A stretch of DNA of 8,781 nt from Oscillospiraceae bacterium (GTDB lineage Bacteria; Bacillota; Clostridia; Oscillospirales; Ruminococcaceae), in NCBI GenBank assembly GCA_017394565.1, contig JAFPXW010000051.1, positions 1-8,781 of the forward strand. The letters are read 5' to 3'. The notes under the pieces were generated by a model. That model did no database searches. It was not told where the DNA came from and was given only the letters and a program-made list of their open reading frames with translations. Of the stretch, positions 1 through 5,757 are shown piece by piece. Position numbers and translations under genes: made by a program. Position 1 is the stretch's first letter. Each line of letters begins with the position of its first letter.

Positions 1-257
1 GTACTGTTGACAGTTGCATCAAGAACGTGCCAAGACTCACCAGTAGTATTGAACATATTGTTACCAATAGAAACCTGAAGGTTAGCGGGTACAGATGCTG
101 TCATCTTAATACCTGTCACTTCAACTTCGCGCGACATCGTGAACCAGGCGTACGTACTCGAAGCTAACATAACAGCCGAAATCATAAGTGAACCAGCAGC
201 AGGGATAAGCTTCTTAGCGGGCGAACCGCCCTTTCTATTCTTAGTATTAGCTTTCAT
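1..257 (-). CDS. SipW-dependent-type secreted protein, N-terminal part (runs off the left edge)
   Basis: The first 85 codons of a minus-strand gene are present; no stop is reached before base 1. The N-terminus has a basic stretch (residues 4-16, rich in Lys/Arg), a hydrophobic core (about 17-35) and then S-S-T-Y-A-W-F-T (33-40). This Ala-Trp-Phe junction is the hallmark of SipW-dependent signal peptides, found on TasA/CalY-like matrix fibre proteins and many Clostridia surface proteins. The mature part begins with EVEVTGIKMTAS, a typical first beta strand of that family. The start ATG (255-257) follows a good AAAGGA ribosome site. Codon choice differs from the rest of the window: U-ending codons (GCT, GGT, ACT, CTT) dominate. 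It could share the promoter at 594-622 with the truncated relative upstream. The precise substrate or fibre role cannot be told from the fragment. Confidence 0.85.
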   Translation of the reverse strand, partial: MKANTKNRKGGSPAKKLIPAAGSLMISAVMLASSTYAWFTMSREVEVTGIKMTASVPANLQVSIGNNMFNTTGESWHVLDATVNS

Positions 258-283
258 AGTTATTTTCCTTTCATAGTAAGATT

Positions 284-304
284 TTAGCCTTTGGTGGTGG
301 CTAA
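284..304. other. Small inverted repeat upstream of the secreted-protein gene
   Basis: TTAGCC (284-289) and GGCTAA (299-304) are exact complements around a 9-nt loop, in the 139-bp gap between the truncated SipW-type gene and the intact one. On the minus strand it sits in the leader about 27 nt upstream of the start codon. No T-run follows closely, so a simple terminator is not supported. It may be a leader hairpin or chance. No clear separate promoter was seen in this gap. Confidence 0.35.
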
Positions 305-386
305 TGACCTTTTCCTATATCGAATTGCCGTTCATATTTAGGGGACGATTGGCTCTCTTTTTTACGAAAAATGGTCATCTAAACCG

Positions 387-398
387 TTAGAGCCTGTT
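387..398 (+). repeat. Possible terminal-repeat remnant of the MITE/IS family
   Basis: TTA followed by GAGCCTGTT. The last nine bases (390-398) match exactly the outer end of the right terminal repeat of the element at 8506-8666 (read inwards from 8666), and the preceding TTA matches that element's flanking triplet. Beyond the nine bases the match ends. It overlaps the premature stop codon of the truncated SipW-type gene. A nine-base match alone can arise by chance; the position at the break point of a broken gene is what makes it notable. Confidence 0.4.
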
Positions 399-498
399 AT
401 GTCGCGCTCGACAGCATCATGGCGGACACGGTCAGCATTCCGATCGCCGGGACGAGTTTTCTTTTCGCGGACGATTTGTTTGTCTTTTTATTTGTCAT
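397..498 (-). pseudogene. Truncated SipW-type signal-peptide gene (33 codons)
   Basis: The ATG (496-498) is preceded by a strong AAAGGTGAG ribosome site and a consensus promoter at 594-622. It encodes a basic N-terminus (residues 4-14) and a hydrophobic core ending in M-M-L-S-S-A-T at residue 33, then TAA. The neighbouring intact gene has the same pattern (K-K/R-L-I/V-P-A, then S-A-V/M-M-L, then S-S-x-T-Y-A-W-F). The stop here falls exactly where Tyr-Ala-Trp-Phe should begin, and no continuation of the mature protein is found in any frame before the next gene. Codons are GC-rich (GCG, CTG, ATC), unlike the intact relative, so this is not a recent tandem copy of it. The most likely reading is a 5' remnant left by a deletion. 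A functional 33-residue membrane peptide or leader peptide is possible, since promoter and ribosome site are intact. Confidence 0.65.
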
Positions 499-536
499 AA
501 CTCTCACCTTTCGTTTTGTGTTCGGTATCTGCGTTC

Positions 537-569
537 CGGCGGCTACGGTCCGAGGCAGGTATGCCGCCG
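537..569 (-). promoter_or_regulatory. Stem-loop in the 5' leader of the truncated SipW-type gene
   Basis: CGGCGGC (537-543) and GCCGCCG (563-569) are perfect complements enclosing 19 nt, within the roughly 90-nt leader between the promoter at 594-622 and the ATG at 498. It does not match a riboswitch class I recognise; the conserved c-di-GMP-I core was looked for and not seen. It could control translation or RNA stability. Confidence 0.4.
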
Positions 570-593
570 ATATTACTTGCTGTTTATGTATCT

Positions 594-622
594 ATTATAC
601 ACCCGATATTACCCTTTGTCAA
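594..622 (-). promoter_or_regulatory. Consensus housekeeping promoter for the SipW-type genes
   Basis: On the minus strand TTGACA (617-622) is separated by exactly 17 bp from TATAAT (594-599). Both hexamers are perfect. The predicted start of transcription is near 587, giving a leader of about 90 nt to the truncated gene. The intact secreted-protein gene further on has no obvious promoter of its own, so it may depend on this one. Confidence 0.88.
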
Positions 623-821
623 TACTTTTCCCGACTTTTTCCTCGTTCCGCACGATTTTTGACGTTTCTCACAGCGGACAAGCCGCTTTTCTCAGCATAT
701 CGCCGAATTCTCATTGTAAATCCGCATTTTCACTATACTCACCGTTGATTCTCACAGCTTTCTCACGCACGTTCTCCCTCTTAATATATTTATAAATTTA
801 TCCCCTTCGTATATTCCACGC
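623..821. other. AT-rich intergenic spacer with no gene seen
   Basis: This stretch lies between the terminator of the signalling operon and the promoter of the SipW-type unit. The plus-strand reading frames crossing 419-795 have no ribosome site and no recognisable protein features; they are complements of the promoter and leader. A weak 5-bp hairpin (AGCGG/CCGCT) near 674-688 is followed by TTTT on the plus strand, but no plus-strand gene precedes it. Confidence 0.6.
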
Positions 822-855
822 ACAAAAAGAAGTCCCCCTGCTCCTCACAGGGGGA
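822..855 (-). terminator. Intrinsic terminator of the signalling operon
   Basis: On the minus strand TCCCCCTG (848-855 in complement) pairs perfectly with CAGGGGGA (833-840 in complement), with a 7-nt loop, and is followed by CTTCTTTTTG (823-832). It begins 26 nt after the stop codon of the deaminase-fold gene. This is the only clear hairpin-plus-T-run in the window and marks the 3' end of the six-gene unit. Confidence 0.9.
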
Positions 856-881
856 TCCTCGCAAAGTCTGTTTTCCACAGA

Positions 882-2495
882 TCATAAGCCCTTCTTGCGC
901 ATGGACTTCTTGAATTCTGCGTCGATCTTCGCCATCTTTTTCTTTTCCTTTGCCTGGCGCAGGACGTCCGCCTTGCTCATGGGCTTGTCGCCCTTGTCAT
1001 CGCCGCCGTCCACGAAGGCATTCAGCCGATCCTGGAACGCCGAGCCGGACTCCTTCACCTGCGAACCCTGCGCAGAGGGCTGACCGTTCGGGCGCGGCAC
1101 GCTGCCCGGAAGCGGCTGGCTGGCATGCTGCACACCGCCGAACTGACTGCCCGGCAGCGGCTGGCTGGCATACTGCGAACCGCCGCCATACTGGCTGCCC
1201 GGCAGCGGCTGGCTGGCATAGACGGAGCCGCTCGGCTGGTGGCTATACTGCGACTGATACGGCTGTGCCTGGTACGGCTGCGAGTACTGCTGCTGGTACT
1301 GCTGCGAGTAGCCGCCCTGCTGCGGATAGCCCTGCTGCTGGTAGCCGCCCTGCTGCGGATAACCCTGCTGCTGGTAAGCCCCCTGCTGCGGATAGCCGCC
1401 CTGCTGCTGGTAAGGCTGCTGCATGGGCTGCTGCTGCATCTGCTGCTGCATGGGCTGCGCACCCGGCTGGAAGACGCCGCCGTTATTCGGCTGGAACACG
1501 CCGCCGCGATTCTGCGCACCCGGCAGCGGTGCGGAAGCATACATACTGCCGCCGCCCTGCACCGAACCGGAGGTCTGCCCCGGCAGCGGCTGGCTTGCGT
1601 ACAGGCTGCCGCCCTGTCCCTGCATATAGCCGGACTGCTGCTGCATGGTGGGATCCATATAACCGGACTGCGGGCCCTTGGGATCGTTCATGGCATTTGC
1701 GGCGCCCATGGTCACGACCTCGCCGGCAGCCTCGGCATTCTCCTCCGCGAAGGGATTATCAGAATCGACCTCGACATGATCCACGAACGAACCGTCGTTC
1801 TCCGCCTCCTCAAAGCCGAACTTCTGGAATTCGTCCTTTTCTTCTTCCTGTGCCTCCGGCGTATCCTCAGCAGCCTCGGCGTTCTCAGCGGTTTCCGCAG
1901 CAGCAGCTTCCGCAGCGGCAGGCTCGCTCTCAGCAGCTTCCTCCGGCTGTGCATCCTCCGCGATCTCCTCGGCCGTGGTATCGATGATCTCGGTGGTTTC
2001 GATGCGCTCGTTCTCCGGGATGACCTCGTCGGCCGGCGAGAAGGTCTCGTCCACCGGGATCTCGGCGGTTTCCTTGACCGGAACGATCAGCGGTGTCTGC
2101 TCCTCGGCATCCTCCGGCATCAGCTCAGACGCCGGCACTGCGCGGTTGGAAGCGATGTAGATCTCGGTATCGCGGTTCTCCTTGTTCACGCGGCACAGCA
2201 GTGCCAGGCAACCCTCGCAGGGCTGGCTGACCTCGCGGTGAGCGAAGCTGACGGTGATGAGCTTGCGCACGCGGCTCTCACCCTCGGGGATCATTGCCAT
2301 GATCGCGTTATATTCGGGGCAGGCACGCATGAGCTGACCAGCGCTGATCTTGACACCGGTAATGCCGGCATAGATCTGTTCAGAATCTGTCATCAAAACG
2401 CAAAGCTCAGCATCACGCGAGGATACGAGGTTCGGCTCCAGCTGGCGGATGTTATCCATCAGCTTGACCGCAAGATTATAGAATTCCTTGTCCAT
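882..2495 (-). CDS. Cytidine-deaminase-fold protein with acidic and prion-like low-complexity tails
   Basis: A 537-residue protein. Residues 1-130 resemble the cytidine/blasticidin deaminase fold: a strand-turn-strand region ending I-Y-A-G (41-44), then C59-P-E61 and P92-C93-x-x-C96, the spacing and order of the Cys-x-Glu and Pro-Cys-x-x-Cys zinc and catalytic motifs, and a closing E-L-M-P (124-127) like the family's L-L-P. So the active site looks intact; the substrate is unknown. Residues 128-260 are strongly acidic (Glu/Ala/Pro-rich). Residues 299-464 carry five Y/H-A-S-Q/A-P-L-P-G repeats, and 347-418 is Gln/Gly/Tyr-rich. Residues 487-537 are charged and end in a basic helix with MRKKGL. 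No signal peptide or membrane segment is seen, so it is probably cytosolic. ATG at 2495 is chosen because AAGGGAG lies 8 nt upstream; the in-frame ATG at 2540 lacks a ribosome site. It is the last gene before the terminator. The deaminase assignment rests on motifs and should be tested by structure comparison. Confidence 0.85.
   Translation of the reverse strand: MDKEFYNLAVKLMDNIRQLEPNLVSSRDAELCVLMTDSEQIYAGITGVKISAGQLMRACPEYNAIMAMIPEGESRVRKLITVSFAHREVSQPCEGCLALLCRVNKENRDTEIYIASNRAVPASELMPEDAEEQTPLIVPVKETAEIPVDETFSPADEVIPENERIETTEIIDTTAEEIAEDAQPEEAAESEPAAAEAAAAETAENAEAAEDTPEAQEEEKDEFQKFGFEEAENDGSFVDHVEVDSDNPFAEENAEAAGEVVTMGAANAMNDPKGPQSGYMDPTMQQQSGYMQGQGGSLYASQPLPGQTSGSVQGGGSMYASAPLPGAQNRGGVFQPNNGGVFQPGAQPMQQQMQQQPMQQPYQQQGGYPQQGAYQQQGYPQQGGYQQQGYPQQGGYSQQYQQQYSQPYQAQPYQSQYSHQPSGSVYASQPLPGSQYGGGSQYASQPLPGSQFGGVQHASQPLPGSVPRPNGQPSAQGSQVKESGSAFQDRLNAFVDGGDDKGDKPMSKADVLRQAKEKKKMAKIDAEFKKSMRKKGL
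1104..1601 (-). repeat. Five YASQPLPG repeats in the deaminase-fold protein
   Basis: The octapeptide Y/H-A-S-Q/A-P-L-P-G starts at residues 299, 319, 426, 442 and 457. The last three are spaced 15-16 residues apart and share following Gly-Ser-Gln-Tyr/Phe-Gly-Gly. At DNA level the plus strand shows the recurring GGCAGCGGCTGGCTGGCATA. Regular Ser/Tyr-Pro motifs like these could be kinase targets or binding motifs for a partner; that is inference. Confidence 0.85.
1242..1457 (-). repeat. Gln/Gly/Tyr-rich tract with 33-bp tandem repeat
   Basis: This encodes residues 347-418, almost entirely Gln, Gly, Tyr, Pro, Met and Ser. Residues 374-384 and 385-395 are identical 11-residue units (YQQQGYPQQGG) encoded by two 33-bp copies that differ at one base (GGT versus GGC); a degenerate third unit lies just before. 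Such near-perfect tandem copies can expand or contract by slippage. The composition is that of prion-like, phase-separating domains. Confidence 0.85.
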
Positions 2496-2503
2496 GGATG
2501 TGG

Positions 2504-2510
2504 CTCCCTT
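2504..2510 (-). promoter_or_regulatory. Ribosome site deciding the deaminase-fold gene start
   Basis: AAGGGAG on the minus strand, 8 nt before the ATG at 2493-2495. It supports this start over the upstream in-frame ATG at 2538-2540, which lies inside a hairpin loop and has no purine-rich site. Confidence 0.75.
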
Positions 2511-2530
2511 CAAGAATGATTTGTACGAAT

Positions 2531-2552
2531 TTTCCCCCATAGACCGGGGAAA
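2531..2552 (-). promoter_or_regulatory. Leader hairpin before the deaminase-fold gene
   Basis: TTTCCCC (2531-2537) and GGGGAAA (2546-2552) pair perfectly around an 8-nt loop, 21 nt upstream of the ribosome site. It lies in the 175-bp gap after the diguanylate cyclase gene, the longest gap in the operon. No convincing promoter was seen in the gap. It may control processing or stability of the last cistron. Confidence 0.5.
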
Positions 2553-2622
2553 GAATGCATACGGTGGGAACAGCCTGCCGGGATCTGTCCGCAGACTGTG
2601 TCCGCCCTATGCACTCACAGCA

Positions 2623-2643
2623 CCCTCCCGACGGACGGGAGGG
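2623..2643 (-). promoter_or_regulatory. GC-rich hairpin after the diguanylate cyclase gene
   Basis: CCCTCCCG (2623-2630) and CGGGAGGG (2636-2643) form a perfect 8-bp stem with a 5-nt loop. On the minus strand it starts 27 nt after the cyclase stop codon and is not followed by a T-run, so termination there would be weak at best. An alternative outer pairing exists between 2620-2625 and 2651-2656. Confidence 0.55.
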
Positions 2644-2670
2644 ATGCAGGGGGTGCGAAACGTTTTTTGA

Positions 2671-3636
2671 TTAGCCCAGAGAATGCTGGCTGAAGAAGCA
2701 CGGACGGTTCTTGCCGGCGATCTTTGCGTTGTAGAGCGCTGTGTCTGCTGCAATGATGAGGGCATCCGGAGTGGAGCCGTCATTCGGGAAGCCGCAGATA
2801 CCGTAGCTCATGGTGATGGAGAACTGACCGGCGGAGATGTTGACAGTCTCGCCGAACAGGGTGCGCAGCTGCTCCACGATGTTCATGATGTCCGCCTCAG
2901 TGTAACGGCCCTCGAGGATCATTGCGAACTCGTCGCCGCCGACCTTAGCGCAGGTATACTTCGCGCCGCAGTACTTCTCGAAACGCTCGGAGTAGATCTT
3001 GATCAGCTCGTCGCCGACCTGATGACCGAAGGTATCGTTGATCTGCTTGAAGTTATCAGCGTCCATGTAGATGATCGCGCAGGGAGTGGTGTTGTCAATG
3101 TACTCCTGCAGCTTGTCTGCGAAGAATGCTCTGTTCGGCAGGCCGGTCATACGATCATAGTAAGCGAGGTAGGTCAGGGTCTGATCCTTCTCCTCGATCA
3201 TGCGGTTCTGCTCGATGAGCTGCTCGTAGTTGGAGGTAACTTCTTCACGAAGCTTGTGGTTTCTCTCACCGTTCATGTAGATGATGATGAGGATGATGAT
3301 GGTAACGATACCGATTACGACGCCGGGGATCGCACCGATGTTGTGCTGGCTCAGAACCGGTCCAAAGATGGTGATCAGGGTAGAAACGCCTTCCAGAACC
3401 ATGGATACGATAAAGCCGCGCTTACGGTCCAGCAGCACCATGATAACGGTCATAAGAACCTGTACCTGAGAAAATACACCGTTGAAACCGCTGACGAGCG
3501 CACCGGAGTTTTCGCCGAAACGTCCCATCGCATTCAGCCGGTTGATCTGACCGGTGATGTAGTACACGACAATGAACACGATGACGCAGATAATGGTGGC
3601 TACCAGATTACCCGACTTTTTCTTTTCTTTGCTCAT
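2671..3636 (-). CDS. Membrane-bound diguanylate cyclase (GGDEF domain)
   Basis: A 321-residue protein predicted to make cyclic di-GMP from two GTP at the inner face of the membrane. Four hydrophobic segments lie at about 11-29, 46-69, 73-95 and 101-121, with short loops and no recognisable sensor domain. A charged helical linker (about 125-156) leads into the GGDEF domain (157-315): D161-R-M-T-G-L-P-N-R (the usual entry motif), D192/D194-N-F-K-Q-I-N-D, and an intact G-G-D-E-F at 233-237. No RxxD inhibitory site precedes it; the residues there are K-Y-T-C. It should therefore be active and lack the usual product inhibition. The ATG at 3636 is chosen for GAGGG 9 nt upstream; an in-frame start at 3687 adds 17 residues without a ribosome site and overlaps a hairpin. 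It sits between the phosphatase and the deaminase-fold gene. Confidence 0.93.
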   Translation of the reverse strand: MSKEKKKSGNLVATIICVIVFIVVYYITGQINRLNAMGRFGENSGALVSGFNGVFSQVQVLMTVIMVLLDRKRGFIVSMVLEGVSTLITIFGPVLSQHNIGAIPGVVIGIVTIIILIIIYMNGERNHKLREEVTSNYEQLIEQNRMIEEKDQTLTYLAYYDRMTGLPNRAFFADKLQEYIDNTTPCAIIYMDADNFKQINDTFGHQVGDELIKIYSERFEKYCGAKYTCAKVGGDEFAMILEGRYTEADIMNIVEQLRTLFGETVNISAGQFSITMSYGICGFPNDGSTPDALIIAADTALYNAKIAGKNRPCFFSQHSLG

Positions 3637-3676
3637 AACTTTTTTCCCTCTTTTACTTATAAAAATTTGATGTCGT

Positions 3677-3713
3677 GAACGGATCATGCCGGTTATGACG
3701 CGGCACGCCGTTC
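3677..3713 (-). promoter_or_regulatory. Intercistronic hairpin after the PP2C-like gene
   Basis: Outer stem GAACGG (3677-3682) with CCGTTC (3708-3713), and inner stem TGCCG (3687-3691) with CGGCA (3701-3705), starting 4 nt after the phosphatase stop. An ATTTTTAT run follows 9-10 nt downstream on the minus strand, so partial termination is possible. Confidence 0.55.
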
Positions 3714-3717
3714 TCTA

Positions 3718-4671
3718 TCACTCGTCATCGTCGGTTGCACGCTGACGCAGTGTATTCTTGAGTCGCTGCTTCTCGATCTTCGCCTTATGCTCAGCCTTGC
3801 GGATCTCCGCGCGGAACTTGTTGCGTTCTACCTGTGCCTTCAGCTCGTCGATATTATCCATGAGCATTTCGTGGTCGAACGCCAGCGAGAGCGAGATATC
3901 GTCCTGCGTACCGTAGTGGGTACGCTTTGCGAGGTTTCTCTTGACGACCGCATCAAATGCCTGATGCTTGTCGAGGTGGCTCGCAATGATGGTGTGGTAG
4001 TCGAGGAAGTCCTCGGTACTGCGGAAGGACGTATACAGACCATCCGTCGAAACAAAGACTGCCAGCGGCTTATCCGGCATATAGAAATCATTGAACAGGT
4101 CGATGGCACCGGAATTACACATAGATGCTGTGAGGTTGGCCGGTGTGGAATCGTCCTCCGTGATGGGCATATCCGCCTCAGAATCCTCATCGATCACGAC
4201 CAGGCTGCCGTCGCCGATCTGGATGCCGAAGGTATACGTCTTGCCGATGATGCACGCGATCAGCGTGGTACCGTAGATGGATTCGCGTCGCAGTGTTGCG
4301 AATTCCTCATCTGTAAACGGCGCCTTTTCCTCTGCTGTGATCGGATGGCCGTCAAAATGCTCCTTGACCGCCGAATTCCAGCGAGAAATGATCGTCTTTT
4401 CGAGTTTCCGGATCAGGCGCTTGTGATCGCTGACCAGATTTTCCTCAAACAGTGCGACATCTGCGTAATAGTCCTTCACTACGCCGAGTGTCACTGCTAC
4501 AGCGAGCTTTGACCCGACATCGCTTCGGAAATGTTTTTTACTGCCGTGACCGTCCGCAACGACTGCGATCGCGTAGTCGTCTGTCGCCTGAAATGCGGAC
4601 CAGTCCTGGCAAACTGTACCCTTAGCCGTGTGGCTGGCTCCGATAATTGAGTGATTAAGACCGTTAAACAC
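3718..4671 (-). CDS. PP2C-like protein phosphatase of the triad
   Basis: A 317-residue cytosolic protein with the PP2C metal-dependent phosphatase pattern: A-D40-G-H-G-S (39-44), Y-G-T-T-L (133-137), I-G-D154-G (152-155), S-T-D210-G (208-211) and G-T-Q-D257-D258 (254-258). These supply the Asp residues that bind Mn/Mg in the family, so it is probably active. The E. coli triad relative is YegK. Residues 267-310 form a charged, probably coiled-coil C-terminal extension ending in D-D-D-E, not part of the core fold and possibly a docking arm. The start is a GTG at 4671, chosen because AGGAGG sits 8 nt upstream; another GTG at 4680 overlaps that ribosome site and is unlikely. It follows the vWA gene and precedes the cyclase. 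It probably reverses phosphorylation made by the operon's kinase. Confidence 0.9.
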   Translation of the reverse strand: MFNGLNHSIIGASHTAKGTVCQDWSAFQATDDYAIAVVADGHGSKKHFRSDVGSKLAVAVTLGVVKDYYADVALFEENLVSDHKRLIRKLEKTIISRWNSAVKEHFDGHPITAEEKAPFTDEEFATLRRESIYGTTLIACIIGKTYTFGIQIGDGSLVVIDEDSEADMPITEDDSTPANLTASMCNSGAIDLFNDFYMPDKPLAVFVSTDGLYTSFRSTEDFLDYHTIIASHLDKHQAFDAVVKRNLAKRTHYGTQDDISLSLAFDHEMLMDNIDELKAQVERNKFRAEIRKAEHKAKIEKQRLKNTLRQRATDDDE

Positions 4672-4679
4672 AGCGGGCA

Positions 4680-4685
4680 CCTCCT
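4680..4685 (-). promoter_or_regulatory. Ribosome site deciding the GTG start of the phosphatase
   Basis: AGGAGG on the minus strand, 8 nt before GTG at 4669-4671. The in-frame GTG at 4678-4680 is embedded in the site and cannot be served by it. Confidence 0.75.
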
Positions 4686-4728
4686 CCCATTGTAAAGTAG
4701 ATGTGAAACGAGTTCAATCTCTGTCCAG

Positions 4729-4754
4729 GTCCTGCGCTGTCATGCAGCGCGGAC
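4729..4754 (-). promoter_or_regulatory. Strong intercistronic hairpin between vWA and phosphatase genes
   Basis: GTCC (4729-4732) and GCGCTG (4734-4739) pair with CAGCGC (4745-4750) and GGAC (4751-4754) around a 5-nt loop, with one bulged base. That is a 10-bp stem, 26 nt after the vWA stop, with no T-run after it. Confidence 0.65.
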
Positions 4755-4780
4755 TGTATGCAGTGCAGATCAGCCATGTG

Positions 4781-5722
4781 TTACCAGCCCGTATCGAACG
4801 GCACGGAGTCTCCATAGCCCTCGGACTTGACGATCTCCTGGATCTGCTGGCCCAACATACGCTGCTTGCTCTCGTAAACATCCTCCATACCCAGTTCGTG
4901 ACCGGCATCATCCGCGAGCGTCATACTCTTGGAACCGATCTGCGAGGAGGTCACAGCGATGATCTTGATGAGATGTGCGAGCTGACCGCCGGAATAGGCG
5001 TGAACCACGGTATCCGGTGTGCCGGTGAACTCTGCGAGCATATCATCATTCGCTTCCTTGCCGATACCGAGTGCGGTTTTCAGGCCGTACTTGTACCAGC
5101 TGTTCTTCTTCAGGATGCGCAGACCTTCCTTGTAGTCGTCGGACGGATAGCCGTCTGTCATCAGAAAGATGACCGGTGCAAACGACAGCGACGGGGAATT
5201 CAGGAAGCTGTTGCGCGACATACGGATGGACAGCTCCTTGAAGGCAGCGCCCATGCTGGTGACGCCGTCGGCACGCAGACGTGTCCACTCGAAGTCCTCG
5301 ATGGAGATCGGTTCGGAATACATCCACATGACGCTGTTCGAGAAGGTCAGGACAGCGACCTTGACGTCGGTATCCGCTTCACCGACACGGCGGATCTCAG
5401 GGATCAGCTCTTCCATGACGGTATTCAGCTCACCCATCTTGGTGCCCTTCATACTGCCGGACGTGTCGATCAGGAAGAAAATGACCAGGCTCTTTCTTGA
5501 TACACCAGTCGCGTTCAGCGGGTCGTCATCGTCGAAATCCATGAAGTCATCGTCATCCACATACTCTGCGGAATAGGCAGAGGGATCAAATGCATTGGGA
5601 TCATAGGCTTGTGTCTGCTGCGGATTATAATCAACAGACTGCTCATCGTCGTCATCGTCATCGAATCCGACGAAGCCGTCCATGCCAACGAAGTCCATAG
5701 CGTTCTGCAGTTCTTCGCTCAT
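4781..5722 (-). CDS. TerY-like von Willebrand A domain protein
   Basis: A 313-residue cytosolic protein. Residues 1-75 are disordered and very acidic, with three Asp runs (21-26, 56-59, 64-67) separated by Tyr/Pro/Gln-rich pieces. The vWA domain (about 77-260) has a complete metal-ion-dependent adhesion site: D86-T-S88-G-S90, T155 in G-V-T-S-M-G, and D190 in M-T-D-G-Y. In TerY-like proteins this domain binds a metal and partner proteins rather than catalysing a reaction. E. coli YegL is the triad relative. A C-terminal tail (about 261-313) holds a short helix. The start ATG at 5722 follows AAAGGAG at 7 nt. It sits between kinase and phosphatase genes, as expected for the triad. The acidic leader is a candidate phosphorylation or metal-loading region; that is inference. 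Confidence 0.93.
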   Translation of the reverse strand: MSEELQNAMDFVGMDGFVGFDDDDDDEQSVDYNPQQTQAYDPNAFDPSAYSAEYVDDDDFMDFDDDDPLNATGVSRKSLVIFFLIDTSGSMKGTKMGELNTVMEELIPEIRRVGEADTDVKVAVLTFSNSVMWMYSEPISIEDFEWTRLRADGVTSMGAAFKELSIRMSRNSFLNSPSLSFAPVIFLMTDGYPSDDYKEGLRILKKNSWYKYGLKTALGIGKEANDDMLAEFTGTPDTVVHAYSGGQLAHLIKIIAVTSSQIGSKSMTLADDAGHELGMEDVYESKQRMLGQQIQEIVKSEGYGDSVPFDTGW

Positions 5723-5757
5723 AATGTAACTCCTTTACTCAAGATTTTATTGAATCC

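Noticed and set aside
499..593. c-di-GMP riboswitch in the leader of the SipW-type unit
   Set aside because: Suggested by the nearby cyclase, but the conserved core and tetraloop-receptor features of c-di-GMP-I were not found; only a simple 7-bp stem is present.
1242..1457. CRISPR-like array from the repeated 33-bp units
   Set aside because: The repeats are in frame, directly adjacent without spacers, and encode a continuous Gln/Gly/Tyr tract.
1125..2519. Long open frames on the plus strand opposite the deaminase-fold gene (also 950-1987)
   Set aside because: They are complements of a repeat-rich, GC-leaning gene, have compositions rich in Leu/Arg or Ala/Pro without any domain, and lack ribosome sites.
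2623..2643. Hairpin after the cyclase gene as an intrinsic terminator
   Set aside because: The stem is strong, but no T-run follows on the minus strand; the TTTTTT at 2663-2668 is on the plus strand, 20 nt away, with no plus-strand gene before it.
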